This document shows positions 45,170 through 51,865 of a stretch of DNA of 51,865 nucleotides, in pieces (the stretch's first letter is position 1; each line of letters opens with the position of its first letter). Made by a program: the position numbers and the translations under genes. The DNA is from Actinomadura soli. Lineage in GTDB: Bacteria; Actinomycetota; Actinomycetes; Streptosporangiales; Streptosporangiaceae. The DNA lies in the NCBI RefSeq assembly GCF_005889715.1, contig NZ_VCKW01000024.1:1-51865 (forward strand), given 5' to 3'. Below the pieces are notes generated by a model that was not told where the DNA came from, ran no database searches, and saw only the letters and a list, made by a program, of their open reading frames with translations.

Positions 45170-47305
45170 TCACGACGTGGCGAGCCGCTCCTGCTCCTCC
45201 TGGACGATCTGCCGCGCGAGGGCCTGCTCGGAGATGTCGACCGCGTCGGGCGTCCGCTCCGCGAGATCGCTGCGGCGCGCGTACTCGTCGAACAACCTGG
45301 CCTTGAGCTGCAGGATCTCCAGCATCCGCTCGTCCACGCCGCCGGGCGTCAGCAGCCGGTGGACCTGCACCGTCCGCACCTGCCCCATCCGGTGGGCGCG
45401 GGCGATCGCCTGCGTCTCCATCGTCGGCTTCACCTGCGGCTCACAAATGATCACGACGGACGCGGCCTGCAGGTTCAGCCCGACCCCGCCCGCCTGGATC
45501 TGCGCCAGCAGAACGGCGTGCCCGGACGCGGCGGTGAACGCGTCCACCAGTTCCTGGCGCCGCACCGGCGGAACGTCACCCGAGATCGGCCCCCGCGCGT
45601 TCGGCAGCGCCGCCTGGACGGTGGCCAGCACGTCCCGGAAATACGAGAAGATCACGACCTTCAGCTCGTTCGCCGCCGCCTCCTCGACCAGCTCCACCAG
45701 CCGGTCGAGCTTCGCCGACTTCTTCGGGACGGCATACGCGGCCCTGCGCATCGCCATGAAATTGCCGTCGGCCACGGCCCGCCGGTAGGCCCTGGCATCC
45801 GCCCTGCTGAACTCCTCCAGCTCGTCCACGTACACGACCTCGGGGAGCTCGACGAGCACGTCCCGCTGGTTGCGCCGCAGATAGACAGGCGCGACCGCCG
45901 ACCGGAACGCCCGCGCCCCCACCGCCGCGTCATGCGGCCGGATCTGCTTCGCCACCTCCGGCCGCAAATGCGCGACCAGACTGCGGAACTCCTCGACCCG
46001 GTTCTCCATCGGCGTTCCGGTCAGAAAGAGAACATTCTCCGTCCGCTTGCACCAATACGCGACCGCCTGGGCACGCCGCGTCTCGTGATTCTTCGCGTAA
46101 TGGGCCTCGTCCACCACGAACATCCCGAGCTGCACATGCTCCGGCACGTCCAGCGAATGGAGCGTGGCGAGCGTCGTAACGGCGATCCCGCCGTCCCCGG
46201 CCCACTTCTCCAACGCGGTCTCCCGCCCCGACCCGTGCAGGGGATGCGCCGCCAGCGTGCAACGCGACTCGATCTCCCGCACCCAGTTGATGAGCACACT
46301 CGCCGGACACGCGACAAGGAAATGCGTCGCCCCCTGGGCCCGCAGATGCGCCATCGCCGCAATCGCCTGAATGGTCTTTCCGAGCCCCATCTCATCGCCC
46401 AGGATCACCCGCCGCTGGACGAGCGCGAACCGCGCCCCGAACGACTGGTATCCGCGCAGCGAAACCCGCCGGAACCCGTCGTCCAGCGGCTGGTGTTTCA
46501 CCCGCGCCGCCAGATCACCCGGCAGGAACCCCTCCGCCGCCTCCCGCTCGGGCACCAGTGCCGCGAGATCGGCGAGCAGAGTCTGATAATCAGAGGCCCG
46601 CAACTCGAAGTCGATCCACGCCTCATCGCCCGAAACAGCGGGCCGCAGCAGATCGACCGACCCCTGCGACATCAGCAGCCGGGTATCGCGCTCCTCCTCA
46701 CCCCTCAGCGCCTCCGCCAGCTCGCCGACCGCCTCCCGCGCCCGCTCCCGCCGCGACGGCCGCGCGAAGATCTTCCGCCACCACGACCCCATCGGCCGCG
46801 CGTCCCGCACAAGCGGCCCGAACCGACGCTCCACATCCTGAGCCGCGGCCCGCGCCCGCGGCAGCTCGGGCCCGGCGTTCACCAGGCGGTGCAACGCGAT
46901 GACCAGCGGCGTCGTCACCTCGTCCCGACGCTCCACGTCGATCCGCACGCCCACCGACTGCTCGGCCGCCTCCGCCAGCCCGCCCGCCGCCGCGTGGAGC
47001 TGCTGCGCGGTCTGCGGCCCGATCCCCGGCAGTAGCTGAAGCCGGTACCGCGTAGCCTCCAGCACATCAGCGACACTGGCGAACCCGGCCTCTTCCAAGG
47101 GCCCGAGCCGAAGCCGCCCATCCGTGACGTCCTTCAACCGGGCCAGCGGAATCGACCGCATCTGCTCCCGCGCCGCCTCCACCCGCAACGGCTTCAGCGC
47201 CCCCTGCACCTCGGACACGGCCCGCCGATGATCGGCCAGCAGGTCACGCGCGGCACCCAGCAGCGAGTGAGCGTCCCGCAGGACGCCCTTGGGCTCGTCC
47301 GTCAT
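45170..47305 (-). CDS. SNF2-family DNA translocase/helicase
   Basis: A 711-residue ATPase. N-terminus (1-240) is helical with a helix-hairpin-helix (residues about 68-110: LLPGIGPQTAQQLHAAAGGL). The SNF2 motor follows: Walker A GDEMGLGKT (about 298), DEAH box VVDEAHYAKN (about 396), LTGTPMENR, and a C-terminal half with QAGGVGLNLQAASVVII, EPQVKPTMETQAIARAHRMG and QVHRLLTPGGVDERML. These move along double-stranded DNA or remodel DNA-protein complexes. ATG at 47305 follows GAGGGAG; an upstream in-frame Cys-rich stretch is not part of the protein. No restriction or methylase gene is adjacent, so a defence role is not supported. Confidence 0.93.
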   Translation of the reverse strand: MTDEPKGVLRDAHSLLGAARDLLADHRRAVSEVQGALKPLRVEAAREQMRSIPLARLKDVTDGRLRLGPLEEAGFASVADVLEATRYRLQLLPGIGPQTAQQLHAAAGGLAEAAEQSVGVRIDVERRDEVTTPLVIALHRLVNAGPELPRARAAAQDVERRFGPLVRDARPMGSWWRKIFARPSRRERAREAVGELAEALRGEEERDTRLLMSQGSVDLLRPAVSGDEAWIDFELRASDYQTLLADLAALVPEREAAEGFLPGDLAARVKHQPLDDGFRRVSLRGYQSFGARFALVQRRVILGDEMGLGKTIQAIAAMAHLRAQGATHFLVACPASVLINWVREIESRCTLAAHPLHGSGRETALEKWAGDGGIAVTTLATLHSLDVPEHVQLGMFVVDEAHYAKNHETRRAQAVAYWCKRTENVLFLTGTPMENRVEEFRSLVAHLRPEVAKQIRPHDAAVGARAFRSAVAPVYLRRNQRDVLVELPEVVYVDELEEFSRADARAYRRAVADGNFMAMRRAAYAVPKKSAKLDRLVELVEEAAANELKVVIFSYFRDVLATVQAALPNARGPISGDVPPVRRQELVDAFTAASGHAVLLAQIQAGGVGLNLQAASVVIICEPQVKPTMETQAIARAHRMGQVRTVQVHRLLTPGGVDERMLEILQLKARLFDEYARRSDLAERTPDAVDISEQALARQIVQEEQERLATS

Positions 47306-47412
47306 CCCGCTCCCTCGTCCGGAGGTCCAGCCACATGATGCCAGCGCCCCCCGACACCTGCGCCCAGCCTTGAAGCACCGGGACTGGAGGCGCAGGGCCT
47401 TGAACACCCGAA

Positions 47413-47772
47413 GTATCGACCCCGCGGCCCGAGACCGTCGCGCAGCGCATCCAGCACTACCGGGAGCGGCCCAGCATGTCCCGCGCCCGACCATCGCACC
47501 ATCCTCGGCGGCCTGCTCCCCGAATTGATCCGCGAGGCCAAGCACACGCCGGGGATTTCGACGCGGCCGAGGCCGCGAACCGCGGTGGCCTCGACTTCCT
47601 CAAGCCCCGGGTGGACGGCGCCGACAACGAGCTGCGCGCCATGTGGGGCGCGCTTCACCACGAGGTCGCCTACACCGCCGCCCGAGCCGAGCAGTCCGCA
47701 ACGGCATGGCGCTGGTGGGACCGCGCTGAGATCAACGCCCGTCCGGACGAGAGCGCAGGATTGTGGCTGTGA
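47413..47772 (+). pseudogene. Decayed XRE-family regulator remnant
   Basis: Fragments of one protein lie in two frames. Frame 1 reads STPRPETVAQRIQHYRERPSMS, typical of the start of an XRE helix-turn-helix. A second frame reads ILGGLLPELIREAKHTPG. Frame 1 then returns with DFDAAEAANRGGLDFLKPRV, DGADNELRAMWGALHHEVAY and TAARAEQSATAWRWWDRAE, typical of the C-terminus of such regulators. Most of the middle is missing. The codon where a start is expected is GTA at 47413 rather than GTG. Two compensating shifts near 47490-47550 complete the picture. It overlaps the TetR gene's 3' end. Confidence 0.6.
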
Positions 47773-48325
47773 AGCCCGCGAGATAAGCCCGTAGCGTCTC
47801 GGGCGGTACGCGCTCTCGTCCTGCCAGGTGCTCGACGAGGTCGGCTCTGGTGGCGGCGAGGAGTGCGTGGGCCGTGAAACCGGTGTCGGTCAGACCCGGC
47901 ACTTGTTCCAGCAGGTTTTGAAGCAGGTTGTGCCATGCCGCGTAGTGCTCCGCTTGGTACGGGCTGGTGCCGCTGGTTTCCTCCAGGGCCAGTGCGAGGC
48001 CGCGGTTGTCGAGTTTGAAGCGCAGGATGGCGTCGAGCAGGGCGGGTATGCGCTCCAGTGGCGGGGTGCCGGGTCCGAGTGGCGGTGGGCCGGCCTCGAC
48101 GGCGTTCCTGATCGGTTCCAGTCGTGCCTGGTACAGGGCGCGGATCAGGCCGGTGCGGTCGCCGAAGGCGCGGAAGAGCGTCCCCTTGCCGACACCGGCC
48201 GCCGCCGCGACGTCGGCCATGGTGACCTCGTCCGGGCTCGCGCTGCGGGCGAAGAGGGCGTCGGCGGCCGTGAGGACGGCTTTCCGGTTGCGCACGGCGT
48301 CCTTGCGGGGTCTGCGCTCGGGCAT
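47732..48325 (-). CDS. TetR-family transcriptional regulator
   Basis: A 197-residue repressor: N-terminal HTH (RKAVLTAADALFARSASPDE, ADVAAAAGVGKGTLFRAFGD, then RTGLIRALYQARLE), followed by a variable ligand-binding helical domain. ATG at 48325 has TGGAGAG upstream; the longer frame runs through the operators. It is divergent from the SnoaL-like/NmrA-like operon, with two palindromes between them, so it likely represses both directions until a small molecule binds. Confidence 0.92.
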   Translation of the reverse strand: MPERRPRKDAVRNRKAVLTAADALFARSASPDEVTMADVAAAAGVGKGTLFRAFGDRTGLIRALYQARLEPIRNAVEAGPPPLGPGTPPLERIPALLDAILRFKLDNRGLALALEETSGTSPYQAEHYAAWHNLLQNLLEQVPGLTDTGFTAHALLAATRADLVEHLAGRERVPPETLRAYLAGFTATILRSRPDGR

Positions 48326-48345
48326 GGGCTCTCCAGGTTGCGATC

Positions 48346-48390
48346 CGGACCATGGGTCCGTATCTTCAAATTCCGGACCCAGAGTCCGGA
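48346..48390. promoter_or_regulatory. Twin TetR operator palindromes
   Basis: IR1 CGGACCATGGGTCCG (48346-48360) and IR2 TCCGGACCCAGAGTCCGGA (48372-48390, with a 5-bp centre) are perfect inverted repeats whose half-sites share CGGACCC/GGGTCCG. Their centres are 28 bp apart in the divergent gap between the TetR gene and its presumed target operon. Two dimers could bind on one face of the helix. Confidence 0.8.
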
Positions 48391-48412
48391 TTCTAGAAGA
48401 TGGAGGACGCCC

Positions 48413-48838
48413 ATGCCCGCGCACACGTCACCGGCGGACCTGTTCCGCCACAGCCTGCGACTGCTTTTGGACGGCGACATCCCCGGCTGGGTCGCGCTTT
48501 GGGCCGAAGACGGCGTCATGGAGTTCCCCTTCGCCCCGCCAGGCTGGCCTGGACGCCTGGACGGAGCCGAGGCCATCGCCGCCTACATGCGCGAGTATCC
48601 CGACCACATCGACCTGCACGACTTCACCGGCGTGCGGATCCACCAGACCGCCGTTCCGGAGACCATCGTGGTCGAGATGCGCGGCGTCGGGCGGCTGGTG
48701 AAGACCGGCAAGCCCTTCGACATGTCCTACATCGCCGTCGTGACCGTCCAGGACGGGCGCTTCGCCTCCTACCGCGACTACTGGAACCCGTTGGTGGTCC
48801 TCGAACCCGGTGCCGACTTCGCCGGGAGTGCCCGGTGA
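48413..48838 (+). CDS. SnoaL/NTF2-like protein
   Basis: A 141-residue cone-fold protein of the NTF2 superfamily (SnoaL-like, near PhzA/PhzB in pattern): FRHSLRLLLDGDIPGWVALW, EDGVMEFPFAPPGWPGRLDG, IAAYMREYPDHIDLHDFTGV and FDMSYIAVVTVQDGRFASYR, YWNPLVVL. Such proteins often isomerise or bind small molecules. ATG at 48413 follows GGAGG 6 nt upstream. Its stop overlaps the GTG start of the NmrA-like gene, so they are one operon under TetR control. Substrate unknown. Confidence 0.85.
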   Translation: MPAHTSPADLFRHSLRLLLDGDIPGWVALWAEDGVMEFPFAPPGWPGRLDGAEAIAAYMREYPDHIDLHDFTGVRIHQTAVPETIVVEMRGVGRLVKTGKPFDMSYIAVVTVQDGRFASYRDYWNPLVVLEPGADFAGSAR

Positions 48839-49668
48839 GCGACACCATCCTGGTCATCGGCGCGACCGGCACCACCGGCAGCCGCGTCGCGGCGCGGCTG
48901 GCGGCCTCGGGGCACCGGGTCAGGGCGGCCGGTCGTCGCGCCGCTCTCGTCCCTGGCGCGGAATCGGTCCGTTTCGACTGGTACGAGCCCGGCACCCATC
49001 GCGACGTCCTCGACGGGGTTGGGCGCCTCTACCTCGTACCGCCGCCGGGCGATCTGTCCCCGGCGGCGGTCATGGTGCCCTTCCTCGACCTTGCTCGCGC
49101 GGCCGGTGTCCAGCGCGCGGTGCTCCTCAGTTCGTCGGCCATACCCGAGGGCGGCCAGGCTTCGGGAAAGGTGCACAAGGTCCTTCCACACCTGTTCGAG
49201 CGGTGGGCGGTGTTGCGGCCCTCCTGGTTCATGCAGAACTTCACCGGCACCCACGTCCACGCCAGGAGCATCCGGGAGGAGGCCATGATCCTCACCGCCG
49301 CCGGCGACGGCCGTGTCGGCTTCGTCGACGCCGACGACATCGCGGCCGTCGCCGTCCACGCCCTGACCGACGAGCACGCCCCGGACACCGACCTCGTCCT
49401 CACCGGGCCGGAGACGCTGAGCCACGACGACATCGCCGCGATCATCACCGATGTCACCGGTCGGACGGTCGTCCATCGCCGGCTGTCCTACGAGCGGCTG
49501 CGCGATCGCCTCGCGGCGCTGGTGCCGCCGGAGTACGCCGAGATGCTGGCGGGCATGGACCGCGCCATCGCCGAAGGGGCCGAGGACCGCGTCACCGGCG
49601 CCGTCCACCGCGTCACCGGCCGGGCTCCGCGCGCCTTCCGCGCCTTCCTCGAAGACGAACCGCGATGA
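48835..49668 (+). CDS. NmrA/SDR-like NAD(P)-binding oxidoreductase
   Basis: A 277-residue atypical short-chain dehydrogenase. Dinucleotide motif GATGTTGSRVAARLAASGHR with RAAGRRAALV suggests NADPH. It lacks the YxxxK dyad, as NmrA-like and quinone-reductase-like (QOR2/azoR) proteins do. GTG at 48835 overlaps the stop of the SnoaL-like gene. With the TetR regulator this looks like a small detoxification or metabolite-conversion unit induced by its substrate. Confidence 0.88.
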   Translation: MSDTILVIGATGTTGSRVAARLAASGHRVRAAGRRAALVPGAESVRFDWYEPGTHRDVLDGVGRLYLVPPPGDLSPAAVMVPFLDLARAAGVQRAVLLSSSAIPEGGQASGKVHKVLPHLFERWAVLRPSWFMQNFTGTHVHARSIREEAMILTAAGDGRVGFVDADDIAAVAVHALTDEHAPDTDLVLTGPETLSHDDIAAIITDVTGRTVVHRRLSYERLRDRLAALVPPEYAEMLAGMDRAIAEGAEDRVTGAVHRVTGRAPRAFRAFLEDEPR

Positions 49669-49712
49669 CGCCGTTCCGCCGTTCGCGCGGGGGCCCGCCT
49701 GCACCGGAGTGC

Positions 49713-50204
49713 TCAGGCGTTGAAGGAGATCCAGACGTCGGGCGGGAGCTGGGGGCTGGTCGGTACCGGTCTTAGCTCCTCGGTCCAGGCGTCGGGGGCG
49801 ATCTCGGTGGCCACGCGGCGCCAGAAGTGGACGGCGGGGACGTTCTCGTCCTGGAAGGCGACCTCCCACGGGCCCGGGTGCCTGGCGATCACCTCCCGGA
49901 CGCTGCGCAGGCCGAGCCCTGTCCTGCGGGCGCCGCGGACGATGAAGAAGGAGCTCAGCACGCGCTTGTCGTCCTTGAGGCCCCGGACGGTCGCGAAACC
50001 GACGGGGTCGGCGTCGCTGGTCAGCAGGTACGCGGCCCAGTCCGGGTCGTGGAAGGCGGCGTGGAGGCGTTCGCTGCGGAACGTTCCATCCGGGCGGGGG
50101 AGCAGGCCGCGGAACTGCGAGACGTCGTGCTGGAACATCAGCCACAGGCGCTCAAGGACCGGGCGGTCTCCGGAGTCGGCGAGGCGAACTGACAGGTCGG
50201 GCAT
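49713..50204 (-). CDS. GNAT-family N-acetyltransferase
   Basis: A 163-residue acetyltransferase. N-terminal strand SVRLADSGDRPVLERLW is the usual GNAT opening; beta4 and the acetyl-CoA P-loop are SSFFIVRGARRTGLGLRSV (RxxGxG form); AVHFWRRVATEI marks the beta5-alpha4 region. ATG at 50204 has GAGGACC upstream. It is downstream of glnA on the same strand but separated by a strong terminator, so it has its own promoter. Substrate unknown. Confidence 0.88.
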   Translation of the reverse strand: MPDLSVRLADSGDRPVLERLWLMFQHDVSQFRGLLPRPDGTFRSERLHAAFHDPDWAAYLLTSDADPVGFATVRGLKDDKRVLSSFFIVRGARRTGLGLRSVREVIARHPGPWEVAFQDENVPAVHFWRRVATEIAPDAWTEELRPVPTSPQLPPDVWISFNA

Positions 50205-50234
50205 GAAGGTCCTCGGTAAGTGCGGAAACGCGAA

Positions 50235-50266
50235 AGAGCCTCCTGAAGACGGTCTCAGGAGGCTCT
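50235..50266 (-). terminator. glnA terminator
   Basis: A perfect 12-bp stem (50235-50246 with 50255-50266), 8-nt loop. Read on the reverse strand it begins 38 bp after the glnA stop and ends in a TTTC run, the layout of an intrinsic terminator. Confidence 0.9.
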
Positions 50267-50304
50267 CGCCGCTAGCAAGATCTTACCAAGGGCCCGACGG
50301 CTGC

Positions 50305-51729
50305 TCAGATGTCGTAATAGAGCTCGAACTCGTGCGGGTGGGGGCGGAGGCGGATGGGGTCGATCTCGAACTCGTTCTTCATCGTGATCCACGTCTCGAT
50401 GAGGTCGGGCGTGAAGACGCCGCCTTCGAGGAGGTAGTCGTGGTCGGACTCCAGGGCCTCAAGGACCTCGGGGAGCGAGCCGGGGACCTGCGGGATCGCG
50501 CGGGCCTCCTCGGGCGGGAGCTCGTAGAGGTCCTTGTCCACCGGCTCGGCGGGCTCGATCTTGTTCTTGATGCCGTCCAGGCCGGCCATGAGCATGGCGG
50601 AGAAGGCCAGGTACGGGTTGCAGGACGGGTCCGGCACGCGGAACTCGACGCGCTTGGCCTTCGGGTTCGAGCCGGTGATCGGGATGCGGATGCAGGCCGA
50701 GCGGTTGCGCTGGGAGTAGACCAGGTTGACCGGGGCCTCGAAGCCGGGGACGAGCCGGTGGTAGCTGTTCACGGTGGGGTTCGTGAACGCCAGGAGCGAC
50801 GGGGCGTGCTTGAGCAGGCCGCCGATGTAGTAGCGGGCGTTGTCCGACAGGCCCGCGTAGCCGACCTCGTCGTAGAAGAGGGGCGCGCCGTCCTTCCACA
50901 GGGACTGGTGGCAGTGCATGCCGGAGCCGTTGTCGCCGAAGATCGGCTTCGGCATGAACGTGACGGTCTTGCCCGCGGCGCGCGCGACGTTCTTGACGAT
51001 GTACTTGTAGAGGAGGAGCTGGTCGGCGGTCTTCAGGAGCGTGTCGAACCGGAAGTCGATCTCGGCCTGGCCGGCGGTGCCGACCTCGTGGTGCTGCATC
51101 TCGACGTGGATGCCGCAGGCCAGGAGCTGCGCGACCATCTCCGAGCGCAGGTCGGTGTAGTGGTCCATCGGCGGGACGGGGAAGTAGCCGCCCTTGTACG
51201 GGGGCTTCGCGCCGAGGTTGCCGCCGGGCTCCTCGCGGCCGGTGTTCCACGCGCCCTCGACGGAGTCGAGGTAGTAGTAGCCGGCGTTCGCCTTGGTCTC
51301 GAACCGGACGTCGTCGAAGATGTAGAACTCGGCCTCGGGGCCGAAGTAGCAGGTGTCGGCGATGCCGGTGCCGCGCAGGTAGTCCTGCGCCTTCTTCGCC
51401 ACGTTGCGCGGGTCGCGGCTGTACGGCTCGCCGGTCAGCGGGTCGTGGACGAAGAAGTTCAGGTTCAGGGTCTTGTGCTGGCGGAACGGGTCGACGACGG
51501 CGGTGGACGGGTCCGGCAGCAGGAGCATGTCCGACTCGTGGATCTCCTGGAACCCGCGGACGGACGAGCCGTCGAACATCAGCCCCTCGGTGAAGACGCT
51601 CTCGCCGAAGCTCTCGACGGGGAACGTGAAGTGCTGCATCTTGCCCGGCAGGTCCACGAACCGGCAGTCGACGAATCGCACACCTTCGTTCCTGATGTAG
51701 CTCAGGACCTCTTCGGCGCTGCTGAACAT
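50305..51729 (-). CDS. glnA: Glutamine synthetase type I
   Basis: A 474-residue dodecameric enzyme that forms glutamine from glutamate, ammonia and ATP. Active-site segments include [52 protein letters not shown] and [10 protein letters not shown]. The adenylylation site Tyr402 lies in [20 protein letters not shown], so activity can be switched off by GlnE. ATG at 51729 follows AAGGAGG. Expression is probably controlled by the GlnR box upstream. The gene lies about 10 kb from glnE, not adjacent to it. Confidence 0.97.
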   Translation of the reverse strand: MFSSAEEVLSYIRNEGVRFVDCRFVDLPGKMQHFTFPVESFGESVFTEGLMFDGSSVRGFQEIHESDMLLLPDPSTAVVDPFRQHKTLNLNFFVHDPLTGEPYSRDPRNVAKKAQDYLRGTGIADTCYFGPEAEFYIFDDVRFETKANAGYYYLDSVEGAWNTGREEPGGNLGAKPPYKGGYFPVPPMDHYTDLRSEMVAQLLACGIHVEMQHHEVGTAGQAEIDFRFDTLLKTADQLLLYKYIVKNVARAAGKTVTFMPKPIFGDNGSGMHCHQSLWKDGAPLFYDEVGYAGLSDNARYYIGGLLKHAPSLLAFTNPTVNSYHRLVPGFEAPVNLVYSQRNRSACIRIPITGSNPKAKRVEFRVPDPSCNPYLAFSAMLMAGLDGIKNKIEPAEPVDKDLYELPPEEARAIPQVPGSLPEVLEALESDHDYLLEGGVFTPDLIETWITMKNEFEIDPIRLRPHPHEFELYYDI

Positions 51730-51778
51730 CCGGCCTCCTTGAGCGCTTCTCGGCTTCCCGGCAGGCTAGGTCGGCGCC

Positions 51779-51816
51779 GTTTCCCGGCCGTGTCTCATAT
51801 GTTTCCGCTGTGTTAC
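51779..51816 (-). promoter_or_regulatory. GlnR box upstream of glnA
   Basis: Read on the reverse strand: GTAAC, 6 bp, GAAAC, 6 bp, GACAC, 6 bp, GAAAC. This is the four-half-site a-b-a-b architecture of actinobacterial GlnR boxes (gTnAC-n6-GAAAC repeated), with every half-site and spacing matching. It starts about 50 bp upstream of the glnA ATG, so GlnR should activate or repress glnA with nitrogen status. Confidence 0.92.
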
Positions 51817-51865
51817 GCGTCCGGCGGAGGCCGCGGCGGGGGCGGGCCCGAGCCGTGCCGGGGGC

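Noticed and set aside
45170..47305. SNF2 gene as part of a defence island
   Set aside because: No nuclease, methyltransferase or other defence gene is adjacent; housekeeping genes surround it.

Overview
The window is about 52 kb of very GC-rich DNA with almost gap-free coding, strong G/C at third codon positions, many GTG/TTG starts and start/stop overlaps (GTGA, ATGA). Gene content points to an actinobacterium: an F420:NADPH reductase, a GlnA/GlnA2/GlnE nitrogen-control set with a GlnR-type box, a DasR-type operator, a SpoIIE-phosphatase/HATPase switch protein, a CopD-CtaG fusion and baeRF-like proteins. A Thermomonosporaceae/Streptosporangiales-type genome (for example Actinomadura) is my best guess; this is inference and there is no rRNA gene to confirm it. 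I see no rRNA, tRNA, CRISPR array, phage or transposase gene.

Layout. 1-2.1 kb: sparsely coding, with hairpins, an apparently frameshifted membrane-anchored ORF, an 18-bp tandem repeat and two orphan reverse-strand genes. 2.2-6.6 kb: glycerate kinase, an AzgA-type purine permease and a divergent XRE-TPR regulator with a strong hairpin in its leader. 6.6-12 kb: CopD-CtaG fusion, a NarL-type two-component pair and a baeRF-like protein. 12-17.3 kb: GT-C-like membrane protein, an OmpR-type pair co-transcribed with a secreted GerMN-like protein, and a YdjM-type membrane protein. 17.4-20.4 kb: a LigD-like phosphoesterase with a degenerate ligase domain, an HhH membrane protein, methionine aminopeptidase and a small conserved protein. 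20.4-25 kb: F420 reductase, K+ channel, winged-helix and membrane proteins of unknown role, and panB. 25-31.6 kb: SpoIIE switch protein, nadE, and an MFS exporter divergent from its likely regulator. 31.6-35.3 kb: a lone terpene cyclase and a polar amino-acid ABC operon. 35.4-39.9 kb: glnA2-glnE. 40-47.3 kb: PAP2-like protein, secreted alpha/beta hydrolase, secreted GH3 N-acetylhexosaminidase with a DasR box, OsmC and a SNF2 helicase. 47.4-49.7 kb: a decayed XRE gene and a TetR-controlled two-gene operon. 49.7-51.9 kb: GNAT protein and glnA with its terminator and GlnR box.

How it works together. The clearest circuit is nitrogen assimilation: glnA carries a four-half-site GlnR box and the adenylylation tyrosine (Tyr402), glnE in the same window encodes the adenylyltransferase acting on it, and glnA2 next to glnE lacks the tyrosine. 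An amino-acid uptake operon lies directly upstream of glnA2. A second circuit is GlcNAc sensing at the hexosaminidase. The least familiar items are a 54-57 bp dispersed element (one copy at 23.3 kb, two tandem copies at 44.5 kb) that supplies the ribosome-binding site of one gene, the pseudo-ligase/HhH pair, and the frame-switching ORF at the left end.
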